Positions 1-6,470 of a stretch of 21,778 bases of DNA are shown here, piece after piece. This DNA is from an uncultured Coriobacteriales bacterium (GTDB lineage: Bacteria; Actinomycetota; Coriobacteriia; Coriobacteriales; UMGS124), in NCBI GenBank assembly GCA_934654475.1, contig CAKUFZ010000029.1, positions 1 to 21,778 of the forward strand, in the 5' to 3' direction. A program made the position numbers and the translations under genes. How positions within the stretch are numbered: position 1 is the first letter of the stretch; every line of letters begins with the position of its first letter. The notes under the pieces are model-generated. The model saw only the letters and a list, made by a program, of their open reading frames with translations, did no database searches and was not told the DNA's origin.

Positions 1-107
1 GGCCCCGACCCACGAGATCGCCAGGAAGGGCGCGGCGCGCAGCAGGGGCTCTCTATGTCCTGCTCATATCGTCTCGGGCACCCCAGTTTCATGGTTGTGT
101 GGCGCAG

Positions 108-265
108 ATTGAATTACTTTGAACTCTATATTGAACTTTTGAAACAGAGCGTTCATACTGCCCACAGTGAAATTGAACTTTTGCGTGAGGGCACCCATGG
201 CGCTCTCGCCGAAATTGAACTTTTCGAGTTAGACCGAAGGAGGCGAGAGATGGAAATTGAACTTT
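108..265 (+). repeat. 42-bp-periodic array of GAAATTGAACTTTT motifs (operator-like)
   Basis: Five copies of a motif with core ATTGAA(C)TTTT begin at 108 (diverged), 130, 172, 214 and 256. The last four are exactly 42 bp apart (four helical turns, 14 codons); the first two are 22 bp apart. The three downstream copies read GAAATTGAACTTT(T), and the sequence between copies is not conserved, so these are spaced binding-site-like motifs rather than a duplicated block. Copy 2 supplies a -35-like TTGAAC and copy 5 lies just inside the coding start of the HTH-aminotransferase. The array therefore covers promoter, leader and start codon. Autoregulation by the HTH domain is an inference. Confidence 0.85.
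131..159 (+). promoter_or_regulatory. Candidate sigma-70 promoter for the HTH-aminotransferase gene
   Basis: TTGAAC (131-136), a 17-bp spacer and CATACT (154-159) match the consensus at four of six positions each with ideal spacing. Transcription would start near 166, giving a leader of about 85 nt that contains two more array motifs. The -35 box is itself part of array copy 2, so a protein bound there would compete with RNA polymerase. Confidence 0.45.
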
Positions 266-1887
266 CTGGCGACGGCGCCACGTTTGCCGAGCGTCTGAAG
301 GAAGCCATGCAAGCAAGCGGCATGAAACAGGTCGACCTGGTAAACGCCGCCGCCGCACAAGGCGTGAAGCTGGGAAAGAGCTACGTGAGCCAGTATGTCA
401 CCGGCAAGACGATTCCTCGCGCCGACATTTTGAACTTTCTGGCCGAGGCACTTGCCGTCGACGTTGATTGGCTGCGCGACGGCCCCTGCGCGCCCCAGCC
501 TGCAAACCTGCCCGCCGAGCTAGCCAGTGAGCCGGACTCGAATTCCGCCGTCGCCGATTGCTCCGAGCGCGACGTCCTCGAGTCTGCCCCTCCCGCTCCC
601 CACCTCTCGGATCTACCTGAGCCCCGCACCACCACCCCAACTCTTGCCCGTCCCGCCAAGGAAGGAACCCCCATGCGCCAGTTCAAGAAGTCTTCCAAGC
701 TCGATCACGTGCTCTACGACGTCCGCGGCCCCGTGGTCGACGAGGCCAACCGCATGGAGCAGGCGGGCACGCACGTGCTCAAGCTCAACATCGGCAACCC
801 CGCCCCCTTTGGCTTCCGCACGCCCGACGAGGTCGTGCAGGACATGTCGCGCCAGCTCGTTGACTGCGAGGGCTACTCCAACTCGCACGGCCTGTTCTCC
901 GCGCGCAAGGCCATCATGCAGTACGCCCAGCTCAAGCACCTGCCCAACCTGGACATGGACACCATCTACACCGGCAACGGCGTCTCCGAGCTCATCCAGC
1001 TCAGCATGATGGCGCTGCTCGAGAACGGCGACGAGATTCTCATCCCCAGCCCCGACTACCCCCTGTGGACGGCGTGCGCCACGCTGGCCGGCGGCAAGGC
1101 CGTGCACTACGTGTGCGATGAGCAGGCCGATTGGTACCCCGACATCGCCGACATGGAGTCGAAGGTGACCGACCGCACCAAGGCCATCGTCATCATCAAC
1201 CCCAACAACCCCACCGGCGCCGTCTATCCCCGCGAGGTGCTCGAGGAGATCGTCGAGATCGCCCGTCGTCACCAGCTCATGATCTTCTCCGACGAGATTT
1301 ACGACCGCCTGTGCATGGACGGCGTCGAGCACATCTCCATCGCCTCCCTGGTCCCTGACCTTCCCTGTGTCACGTTCTCGGGCCTCTCCAAGTCGCACAT
1401 GATCGCCGGCTACCGCATCGGTTGGATGGTGCTTTCGGGCAACAAGCACGCCATGAAGGACTACATCGAGGGCCTCAATATGCTCTCCAACATGCGCCTG
1501 TGCTCCAACGTGCCCGCGCAGTCCATCGTGCAGACGGCACTCGGCGGACACCAGAGCGTGAACGACTACATCGTGCCCGGCGGCCGTGTCTACGAGCAGC
1601 GCAACTACATCTGGAAGGCGCTCAACGAGATTCCCGGCGTGTCGGCCGTGAAGCCCAAGGCTGCGTTCTACATCTTCCCCAAGCTCGATCGCGAGCGCTT
1701 CAACATCACCAACGACGAGCAGTTCGCGCTCGACCTGCTGCACGACAAGAAGCTGCTCATCACCTGCGGTACCGGCTTCAACTGGGGCGAGCCCGACCAC
1801 TTCCGCATCGTCTACCTGCCCCGTCAGGAAGTCCTCGAGGAAGCCATCGCAAAGCTCTCCGACTTCCTCTCCTACTACAGGCAGTAA
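250..1887 (+). CDS. alaA: HTH (XRE-like) domain fused to AlaA-type alanine aminotransferase
   Basis: PLP-dependent class I/II aminotransferase, 545 aa. Residues about 142-545 align closely from memory with E. coli AlaA, which makes alanine from pyruvate and glutamate: KLNIGNPAPFGF near the start, SPDYPLWTA, the INPNNPTGAVY motif, SDEIYD and the PLP-lysine motif SGLSKS (Lys at about 381), ending FRIVYLPR and a short helix. Residues about 11-76 form an XRE/HTH_3-like domain (ERLKEAM, QVDLVNAA, SYVSQYVTGK, DWLRDG), joined by a Pro/Ser/Ala-rich linker (77-141). Family members of about 405 aa lack such a domain. I chose ATG 250 because AAGGAGG lies 6 nt upstream; the frame is open leftward to the window edge, and ATG 55 has only a modest AGGGG. 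A second strong ribosome site in the linker could give the plain enzyme. Cytoplasmic. Control by its own HTH domain is inferred from the repeat array in the promoter. Confidence 0.9.
   Translation: MEIELSGDGATFAERLKEAMQASGMKQVDLVNAAAAQGVKLGKSYVSQYVTGKTIPRADILNFLAEALAVDVDWLRDGPCAPQPANLPAELASEPDSNSAVADCSERDVLESAPPAPHLSDLPEPRTTTPTLARPAKEGTPMRQFKKSSKLDHVLYDVRGPVVDEANRMEQAGTHVLKLNIGNPAPFGFRTPDEVVQDMSRQLVDCEGYSNSHGLFSARKAIMQYAQLKHLPNLDMDTIYTGNGVSELIQLSMMALLENGDEILIPSPDYPLWTACATLAGGKAVHYVCDEQADWYPDIADMESKVTDRTKAIVIINPNNPTGAVYPREVLEEIVEIARRHQLMIFSDEIYDRLCMDGVEHISIASLVPDLPCVTFSGLSKSHMIAGYRIGWMVLSGNKHAMKDYIEGLNMLSNMRLCSNVPAQSIVQTALGGHQSVNDYIVPGGRVYEQRNYIWKALNEIPGVSAVKPKAAFYIFPKLDRERFNITNDEQFALDLLHDKKLLITCGTGFNWGEPDHFRIVYLPRQEVLEEAIAKLSDFLSYYRQ
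658..675 (+). promoter_or_regulatory. Internal ribosome binding site inside the linker of the fusion gene
   Basis: AAGGAAGG at 658-665 is followed by 7 nt and then an in-frame ATG at 673. That ATG is the position where stand-alone AlaA proteins begin (MRQFKKSSKL). Initiation here would give a 404-aa aminotransferase without the DNA-binding domain. The site is visible; its use is not proven. Confidence 0.5.
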
Positions 1888-1942
1888 GCGAAGCTCGAAG
1901 CCAAGCGGGGCTTGGTGACGAACGATATTGAATTGACAAAAG

Positions 1943-1984
1943 GCGAGGCGTGTCTGGATGACGGGCGTGCCTCGCTTTATTTTG
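1943..1984 (+). terminator. Rho-independent terminator after the aminotransferase gene
   Basis: GCGAGGC (1943-1949) pairs with GCCTCGC (1969-1975) and is followed by TTTATTTT. It lies 55 nt after the stop codon. Confidence 0.75.
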
Positions 1985-2032
1985 CTTGGGGTGGAAGCAC
2001 GCCTGAGCTAAGCCGGGCGGCTTGAAGTGTCA

Positions 2033-2150
2033 TGCACTTTCCTGACGGTCCCGTCTTGGAAGCATGTCTGCGCAAAGTCAGGCACCCTGAAGCGCTGTGC
2101 GTTTTCCTAATGACCCCACTTCGGGAACGCCCTGCGCAAGGTCAGGCACC
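2033..2150. repeat. Degenerate two-copy direct repeat in a convergent gap
   Basis: Two related stretches of 53-54 bp at 2033-2086 and 2098-2150 (offset 65 bp) both begin TGC(A/G)(C/T)TTTCCT and end CTGCGCAA(A/G)GTCAGGCACC. They fill the gap between the aminotransferase terminator and the 3' end of the convergent kinase gene. I see no convincing short gene here. Confidence 0.7.
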
Positions 2151-2171
2151 TCGGGCGGGTTCCGCGCCGCC

Positions 2172-3146
2172 TTATGCCTTCAGGGTGACCTTTGCGAGGT
2201 ATACGCCGTTTTCGGCCGTGCAGGTGAAGCTGCCGTCGTGGCGGCGGGCGATGAGGGCCACGATCGACTTGCCCCAGCCGTGCTCGTCGTTGATGCTGTG
2301 CGGCTGCTTGCGGTTGTGGTGGGCTTTTGCATGCTGGTCCAGGCAGGCGTTGCGCACGCGCACCGAGAGATAACCGGCGGCCACCATGGCGTCTACCTCG
2401 ATAAACGGCTCCTTCGCCTCTTCACCGGCGCATGGCCGCCCGCCCTTCACCAGCTCCTTCGACGCGTTTATCGCATTGTCGATGAGGTTGGCAAAGACGG
2501 CGCACAGCTCCGCATCGGGAATGTCGGACAACTCCGGAACCACGACGTTCACCTTGAGCGGGATCTCAAGCTCTGCACACTGCGACACTTTCGAGGCGAG
2601 CAGCGCGTCCACGGCGGGGTTGTCGCACAAGCGCACCTTGCGCGGGGCGAGGGACTGCGTGGCTTGGGCGAGCAGATCCTGCGCCGCTTGGGCGTCGTTG
2701 TCGGCAAGGTGCTCTTTAAGCTGCTTGAGCTGGTCGGACATCGCCTTTTGTATCGTCCTGGCACGAACGACCTCTCGGGTCAGTTCGTCGGCGCGCTTCT
2801 CCTGTGCGGCGAGCTGCTGCTCCAGCTGGCGCGACCGGGCGATGGCCATGTCCTTGCGCTCGGACACGATGAGAACCTTGAACAGGTCGATGTCGTATAT
2901 GACGGCAGCGAAACCGAAAAGGCACGCAATTACGATGACCATGGTCGAAAGCGAGAAGACGCAGCTACCGCCGATTGCGAAAAGCATGAGGACCAGCTGG
3001 CTCGCGGGGTAGAGCATGTTGGCGAGGCGTCGCTTGATGGGCATATCGCGCATGCGGTGCCATATCACGCATTGTATGATCAGGAAACCCAGGGCGATTA
3101 TGCCTGCAAGGATGAGGGCGATGAGGCGAGGCGTCGGCATGCTCAT
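2172..3146 (-). CDS. GHKL-type sensor kinase subunit lacking the phospho-acceptor His
   Basis: A 324-aa membrane protein. Residues about 9-29, 47-66 and 68-90 look like membrane segments, and 100-150 is a charged coiled coil. A GHKL (AgrC-type HATPase) domain spans about 205-324, with N-box ANLIDNAINA (219-228) and G-box EHGWGKSIV (288-296). Where AgrC-like kinases carry the HDxxNH phospho-acceptor box, this protein has SDQLKQLKEH (137-146), with Ser in the His position. It should bind ATP but seems unable to autophosphorylate at the usual site. Its ATG overlaps the stop of the preceding gene (ATGA), so translation is probably coupled, and that partner has the intact His box. The two probably form one functional kinase acting on the LytTR regulator. 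His145 in KEHL is an alternative acceptor but is misplaced for the family. Confidence 0.85.
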   Translation of the reverse strand: MSMPTPRLIALILAGIIALGFLIIQCVIWHRMRDMPIKRRLANMLYPASQLVLMLFAIGGSCVFSLSTMVIVIACLFGFAAVIYDIDLFKVLIVSERKDMAIARSRQLEQQLAAQEKRADELTREVVRARTIQKAMSDQLKQLKEHLADNDAQAAQDLLAQATQSLAPRKVRLCDNPAVDALLASKVSQCAELEIPLKVNVVVPELSDIPDAELCAVFANLIDNAINASKELVKGGRPCAGEEAKEPFIEVDAMVAAGYLSVRVRNACLDQHAKAHHNRKQPHSINDEHGWGKSIVALIARRHDGSFTCTAENGVYLAKVTLKA

Positions 3147-4060
3147 GCTACCTCGCTGTGGTTGGCTTTTTCAAGTTCTGCCAGGACACCGTCGGCGTAG
3201 GCGCTTGCCTGCTCGAATTCGCCTTGATCGACAAAGACGCTGAGAACCAGCAGGTGGTTGCGCATGTCGTGGCGCAAGTGGGCGGTGGATGCAATCTGCG
3301 CGTTGAGGCGCGTGAAGCCGTCGAGCTGCTCTTGCATGCGCTGCTCGAGTTTCTCCGCGTACTTGCGCTCATCCAGGGTGCGCCAGTATCCGCTGACCGA
3401 GCGAATGAGCAGCGCGTCGCTCACGATGCAAAGTGCGATGAGGACCAGCGCGGCGGTCAGGATGGGGCCGCGATCGCCGGCGTCGCTCACGTGCATCATG
3501 ATGAAGAGGAGCACCCATACCAGCAGCGCCTGCGATACGGGCAGGCCGCAAAGCAGCACGCCTCCGGCGCTTGACGCGAGTCTTTCAACGCGCTGTTTCC
3601 TGAAAAGCGCCCTGAACAGGTGTCCTCCGATAAGGATGACGGCGACGAAGAAGAGATGGATGATCACCGACATCAGAAGGGGGGCCGATTGTATCGCGCT
3701 CTGGGAGTATTCGCGGCCGCTTGCCACCCACAGCGCGCCGCAAGCCATCTCGCCCAGGAACATGAGGAGCACGGCCACGGCGGTGGCGACGAGCCGCCAG
3801 GGGAGAGGGACTACGCGCCGGTAGAACAGCGGCGGCAGAACAAACATGGCAGTGAGGGAAATAAAGAAGTGAACGCTGTCGGTGACAATGTCGGTGGTAA
3901 TGCCAGTGGTCGTGAGCCTCATCAAGAGAGTCGCGCAGGAGAGCAGTGCCTCGAGCGCCACAAACAGCCAACGCTTTCGCATGGGCAGAAGCGTCGCTTG
4001 GACATATATCAGTGCCGCCTGAGGAACGGCGGGAAGGATTGCGGATAGAAAATCGCCCAT
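3143..4060 (-). CDS. Multi-TM sensor protein with His-box (DHp) but no ATPase domain
   Basis: A 305-aa protein with about seven hydrophobic segments (roughly 8-26, 33-48, 64-80, 88-108, 127-148, 162-187, 198-220). A cytoplasmic helical dimerisation domain (225-300) follows, with a textbook AgrC/LytTR-kinase phospho-acceptor box RHDMRNHLLVLS, His264. The protein stops about 40 residues later, before any GHKL ATPase domain; members of this kinase family normally continue for another 100-130 residues. The missing half is the next gene, which overlaps its stop codon. It begins 23 nt after the response regulator stop, without a strong ribosome site. The multi-TM N-terminus would be the sensory part; the ligand is unknown, and no peptide-precursor gene is visible nearby. 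Confidence 0.85.
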   Translation of the reverse strand: MGDFLSAILPAVPQAALIYVQATLLPMRKRWLFVALEALLSCATLLMRLTTTGITTDIVTDSVHFFISLTAMFVLPPLFYRRVVPLPWRLVATAVAVLLMFLGEMACGALWVASGREYSQSAIQSAPLLMSVIIHLFFVAVILIGGHLFRALFRKQRVERLASSAGGVLLCGLPVSQALLVWVLLFIMMHVSDAGDRGPILTAALVLIALCIVSDALLIRSVSGYWRTLDERKYAEKLEQRMQEQLDGFTRLNAQIASTAHLRHDMRNHLLVLSVFVDQGEFEQASAYADGVLAELEKANHSEVA

Positions 4061-4083
4061 AAATGGAGGCTCGGCTCGTCGTG

Positions 4084-4827
4084 CTACAGGCCACGGACTC
4101 GGTCGAAGAAGAGTTCGCGCACCTCGGCCGAGCGGCTGCGGCTCACCGGGACGGTCGTGCCGTCTGACAGGGTGAGGTTGTGGGTGCCGAGCTGCGCGAC
4201 GTCGTCGAGGCTTACCAGGTAGCTTTGGTGCACGCGGGCAAAGCCCTCGCCCAGAAGCTCGCCAAGCTCGCCCAGCTGCATATACGTGCGAATGACCTCG
4301 CCTTCGGTTTTGACGCCTGCATGCCTGGTTGCCCTCAGGTGAATCTCGATGACGCGGCCCTTGCTCTCGACGTAGACGACCTCCTGGGGGTAAATCTTGC
4401 GGTCGCTGCGGCCGACGTGCACCCTGATGGGTTCTGCGGCATTTTCCTGCAGGTTTGAGAGCGCCCGGTCGAGCGCCTCGTCGAAGTCATCCTTGTTGAC
4501 GGGCTTGGTGAGAAACGACACGTGCTTGGTGCGGTACACCTTGGCATGCATGTCTTCGCGGCCGCTGACGTAGATGACCTGCGTGCCGCTTTCCGGGCTG
4601 AAGAGCGTGCGGACTGCGTCGATGCCACAGGGCTCGTCTTCGGCAAGCTGGATGTCCATGAAGACGATGTCGCATGCCATGTGGCCGCGCGTCATGCTGC
4701 GCGTCAAGTCGCTCAGGCGCGTGAAGCAGTGAACTTCGAGCTCGGTTTTGTCTGCGTACTGGCGTGCCAACTCGGCGATCATGTGTGCCGACAGTTCGTT
4801 GTCGTCAAGAACTGCAACCTGATACAT
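4084..4827 (-). CDS. LytTR-family response regulator
   Basis: A 247-aa regulator. The receiver domain (about 1-125) has acidic residues DDNE near the start, phospho-acceptor Asp in VFMDIQL (Asp58), YVSGRE and the conserved Lys in FLTKP. The C-terminal LytTR DNA-binding domain (about 136-245) shows VYVESKGRVIEIHL, FARVHQSYLVSLDDV and LSDGTTVPVSRSRS, as in AgrA/LytR-type regulators. The reading frame could start 15 nt earlier at 4842, but ATG 4827 follows a GGGGGCGAGC ribosome site at good distance. It is the first gene of a three-gene minus-strand operon with the split kinase pair, its probable phosphodonor. LytTR proteins bind spaced direct repeats; I could not define a clear target here. Confidence 0.9.
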   Translation of the reverse strand: MYQVAVLDDNELSAHMIAELARQYADKTELEVHCFTRLSDLTRSMTRGHMACDIVFMDIQLAEDEPCGIDAVRTLFSPESGTQVIYVSGREDMHAKVYRTKHVSFLTKPVNKDDFDEALDRALSNLQENAAEPIRVHVGRSDRKIYPQEVVYVESKGRVIEIHLRATRHAGVKTEGEVIRTYMQLGELGELLGEGFARVHQSYLVSLDDVAQLGTHNLTLSDGTTVPVSRSRSAEVRELFFDRVRGL

Positions 4828-4912
4828 GCTCGCCCCCGTCATTCGCTCGCTCGTCTGTCTCTTTGCTTCAAGCTAAATGGACATTTTAAGCCAATCAACC
4901 CATTACGGAATG

Positions 4913-4941
4913 ATTATATTGCGGTCTTTTCGGGGGGGGGG
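4913..4941 (-). promoter_or_regulatory. Candidate promoter of the LytTR/kinase operon, -35 region inside poly-C
   Basis: On the minus strand a perfect TATAAT occupies 4918-4913. With a 17-bp spacer the -35 hexamer would be 4941-4936, wholly inside the homopolymer (C on this strand); the spacer includes four of its bases. No other -35-like element is at usable distance. The leader would be about 80 nt. Confidence 0.55.
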
Positions 4942-4947
4942 GGGGGG
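4932..4947. repeat. Homopolymer run of 16 G
   Basis: Sixteen consecutive G between AT-rich TCTTTTC and TAGAGTGA. Tracts of this length are prone to slipped-strand mispairing and are classic phase-variation switches in promoters. The run length may also be a sequencing artefact. Confidence 0.8.
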
Positions 4948-5106
4948 TAGAGTGACTATTTTCACGAAGTGACGATGTCAGAGGGCCGCTGCAGGTCTTC
5001 GTTCGGTTAAAAGCTCTACATCGCGTGTACATACAAGCCATCCTGGAAGCGCAGGCCGCCGCTTGCGTCTGCCTGCTGTTTTGGACCCCTGGCCCTGCGC
5101 GGGTGT

Positions 5107-5134
5107 TTGTGCTTGCCGGCACATGTGCCATACT
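5107..5134 (+). promoter_or_regulatory. Candidate promoter with palindromic operator for the 5213 gene
   Basis: TTGTGC (5107-5112), 16-bp spacer, CATACT (5129-5134). The spacer contains the perfect 12-bp palindrome GGCACATGTGCC (5118-5129), placed where a repressor would block polymerase. The leader would be about 70 nt. Confidence 0.4.
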
Positions 5135-5212
5135 GGGACGACTGGATTCTCGGCGCTGCGTATGGGGTGCCGACGATACGCAAGGCAGATGACAAGGAAG
5201 CATGGAGCAACC

Positions 5213-6361
5213 ATGAGCGCACAAACGAACAAGTCCAAGAGCAAGAAGCGCGCGGCGAGCCCGCTGGTTCCCGGGGCGCGCCCCGAGATCAGTCTGACTC
5301 CCGTGTTCGCCTATTTCGCCCAGGGTGCGGGCGGCGCCCCCGACATTGTGCGTACGGCCTACGCCCAGTTCTCCAAGGCGCTCGGCTTGGACGAGGGTGC
5401 TCTCGGCGTTGGCGTGCAGCGTGCCTTTACGACGTGGTTCGTGCTTGAGTACCGCCTGGCAAGTGGGAAGACGCCGCTTGAGCACTACGCGCTGTGTGCC
5501 CCGCGCCGCACCGAGCCGGAGCGCGCGCAAGCTGAGACGCTGCGCCAGGTTGCGGCCACCCAGCGTTTTGGTCTGTTCTGGGTGCGTGGGGCCGACAAGC
5601 TTGCAGGCACGCTGGAGCTGGAAGACGCGCACGATGGCACCATGTACACGGTGCACGACCGCGCCCGTGCGGCCGAGGTCGCCGAGGCTCCTGGCTTTGT
5701 GCGCTCCCTTGCCGAGGAGGGCAAGACAAACCTGCTGGTAGCTCACCTGGCCGAGGTTGCAGGCGAGTGGCGCTTGCCGGCGGGCGTGCTTGCGCTTCGC
5801 TACGACTTGGACGAGGAGGCGTTTGCGTCTTCGTTCAAGCGCACGTGGGACATGGGCCAGCAGATTGGGTATCTGGACATGGCGCTTGTCGAGCTCGGTG
5901 GCACGGGTGTCTCTTCTGCCCAGCCCGATGCGGCCGCGCCGTTCGAGGTGGATGCCACGCAGTTTGCGTGCGCGGATTGCGAGCCCGAGCCTTCTCCCGC
6001 GCGTCCGGCTCCGCGCGTCGTGCTTGACGGCCCGGCGTCGGAAGTGCCCGGCATGACGGTGGCGCCCGAGCGCCGCGAAGGCGCGCTGATGGACGCCGCC
6101 CGCCTCTACGGCCTGCTCGCCCGCGATTTCTCTCTGACTCCTACCTGGGCAGATGTCATCGAGACGGTGCGTACGCGCAAGGATAACGAGGAAGCGGCCG
6201 ATGTGGTGCGCAACCTGTTTGGCCCGAACGCCGAGGCTCTCAACTCGCTTGACGATGCTGCTTTCCAGGACATGCTCTACTGCATCATCCTGGCCTGGAA
6301 CCTGCTGCCCCACGACGTCTTCGACGGCAAGTCCCCTGCCGAGATTTACAACGGCCGATAG
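5213..6361 (+). CDS. Hypothetical protein, two-domain, cytoplasmic
   Basis: A 382-aa protein I do not recognise. It begins with a short Lys-rich tail (residues 6-13). A globular region follows (about 25-230) with a segment resembling a helical domain (PDIVRTAYAQFSKALGLDEG). Then comes an Ala/Pro-rich linker (232-290) holding a single CxxC (Cys253, Cys256), and an alpha-helical C-terminal region (291-382) ending HDVFDGKSPAEIYNGR. No signal peptide or membrane segment. ATG 5213 is chosen because GGAG lies 5 nt upstream; the frame extends upstream to 5063 without a good ribosome site. It is a single-gene unit with its own promoter and terminator. The CxxC could bind metal, but one pair is not enough to claim it. 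Confidence 0.75.
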   Translation: MSAQTNKSKSKKRAASPLVPGARPEISLTPVFAYFAQGAGGAPDIVRTAYAQFSKALGLDEGALGVGVQRAFTTWFVLEYRLASGKTPLEHYALCAPRRTEPERAQAETLRQVAATQRFGLFWVRGADKLAGTLELEDAHDGTMYTVHDRARAAEVAEAPGFVRSLAEEGKTNLLVAHLAEVAGEWRLPAGVLALRYDLDEEAFASSFKRTWDMGQQIGYLDMALVELGGTGVSSAQPDAAAPFEVDATQFACADCEPEPSPARPAPRVVLDGPASEVPGMTVAPERREGALMDAARLYGLLARDFSLTPTWADVIETVRTRKDNEEAADVVRNLFGPNAEALNSLDDAAFQDMLYCIILAWNLLPHDVFDGKSPAEIYNGR

Positions 6362-6387
6362 GGACTGCGCGGACGGCTCGTAAAACT

Positions 6388-6431
6388 CAGCCCCCGGTGA
6401 CAACGCTTGCGAGCGAGGTCGCCGGGGGCTG
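6388..6431. terminator. Strong hairpin terminator shared by convergent genes
   Basis: CAGCCCCCGG (6388-6397) and CCGGGGGCTG (6422-6431) form a perfect 10-bp GC-rich stem, followed by ATTGCGTTTG and preceded by TAAAACT. It sits between the hypothetical gene and the convergent radical SAM gene and could serve both. Confidence 0.75.
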
Positions 6432-6470
6432 ATTGCGTTTGATGGGCGTGCGCTGCGGTGGTCGTGCCCC

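Larger units (their letters stand above)
4828..5212. other. Divergent intergenic region, 385 bp
   Basis: Lies between the response regulator (leftward) and a hypothetical gene (rightward). It holds a TATAAT for the leftward operon, a run of 16 G, a small dyad TCACGAAGTGA near 4962, and a candidate rightward promoter with the palindrome GGCACATGTGCC. I see no credible coding region; open frames here lack ribosome sites. Confidence 0.7.

Noticed and set aside
1..54. Possible membrane-protein coding on the minus strand at the left edge
   Set aside because: A short hydrophobic reading without a start codon; too little sequence to support a gene.
55..249. Start of the aminotransferase ORF at ATG 55, giving a 14-residue-periodic EIEL(L/F) N-terminus
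   Set aside because: The period comes from the DNA array read in a fortuitously open frame; ATG 250 has a far better ribosome site and the array covers a plausible promoter.
108..265. CRISPR array
   Set aside because: Repeats are only 13-14 bp, spacers about 28 bp, one is degenerate, and no cas genes are present; the array sits on a promoter.
613..1800. Long minus-strand ORF opposite the aminotransferase
   Set aside because: Antisense shadow of a GC-rich gene, with His/Val/Asp-rich composition typical of complementary-frame translation.
4957..4975. TCAC-GAA-GTGA dyad as a Crp/Fnr or LytTR site
   Set aside because: Four-base arms are expected by chance, and it does not match the dyads near hcp or a spaced direct repeat.
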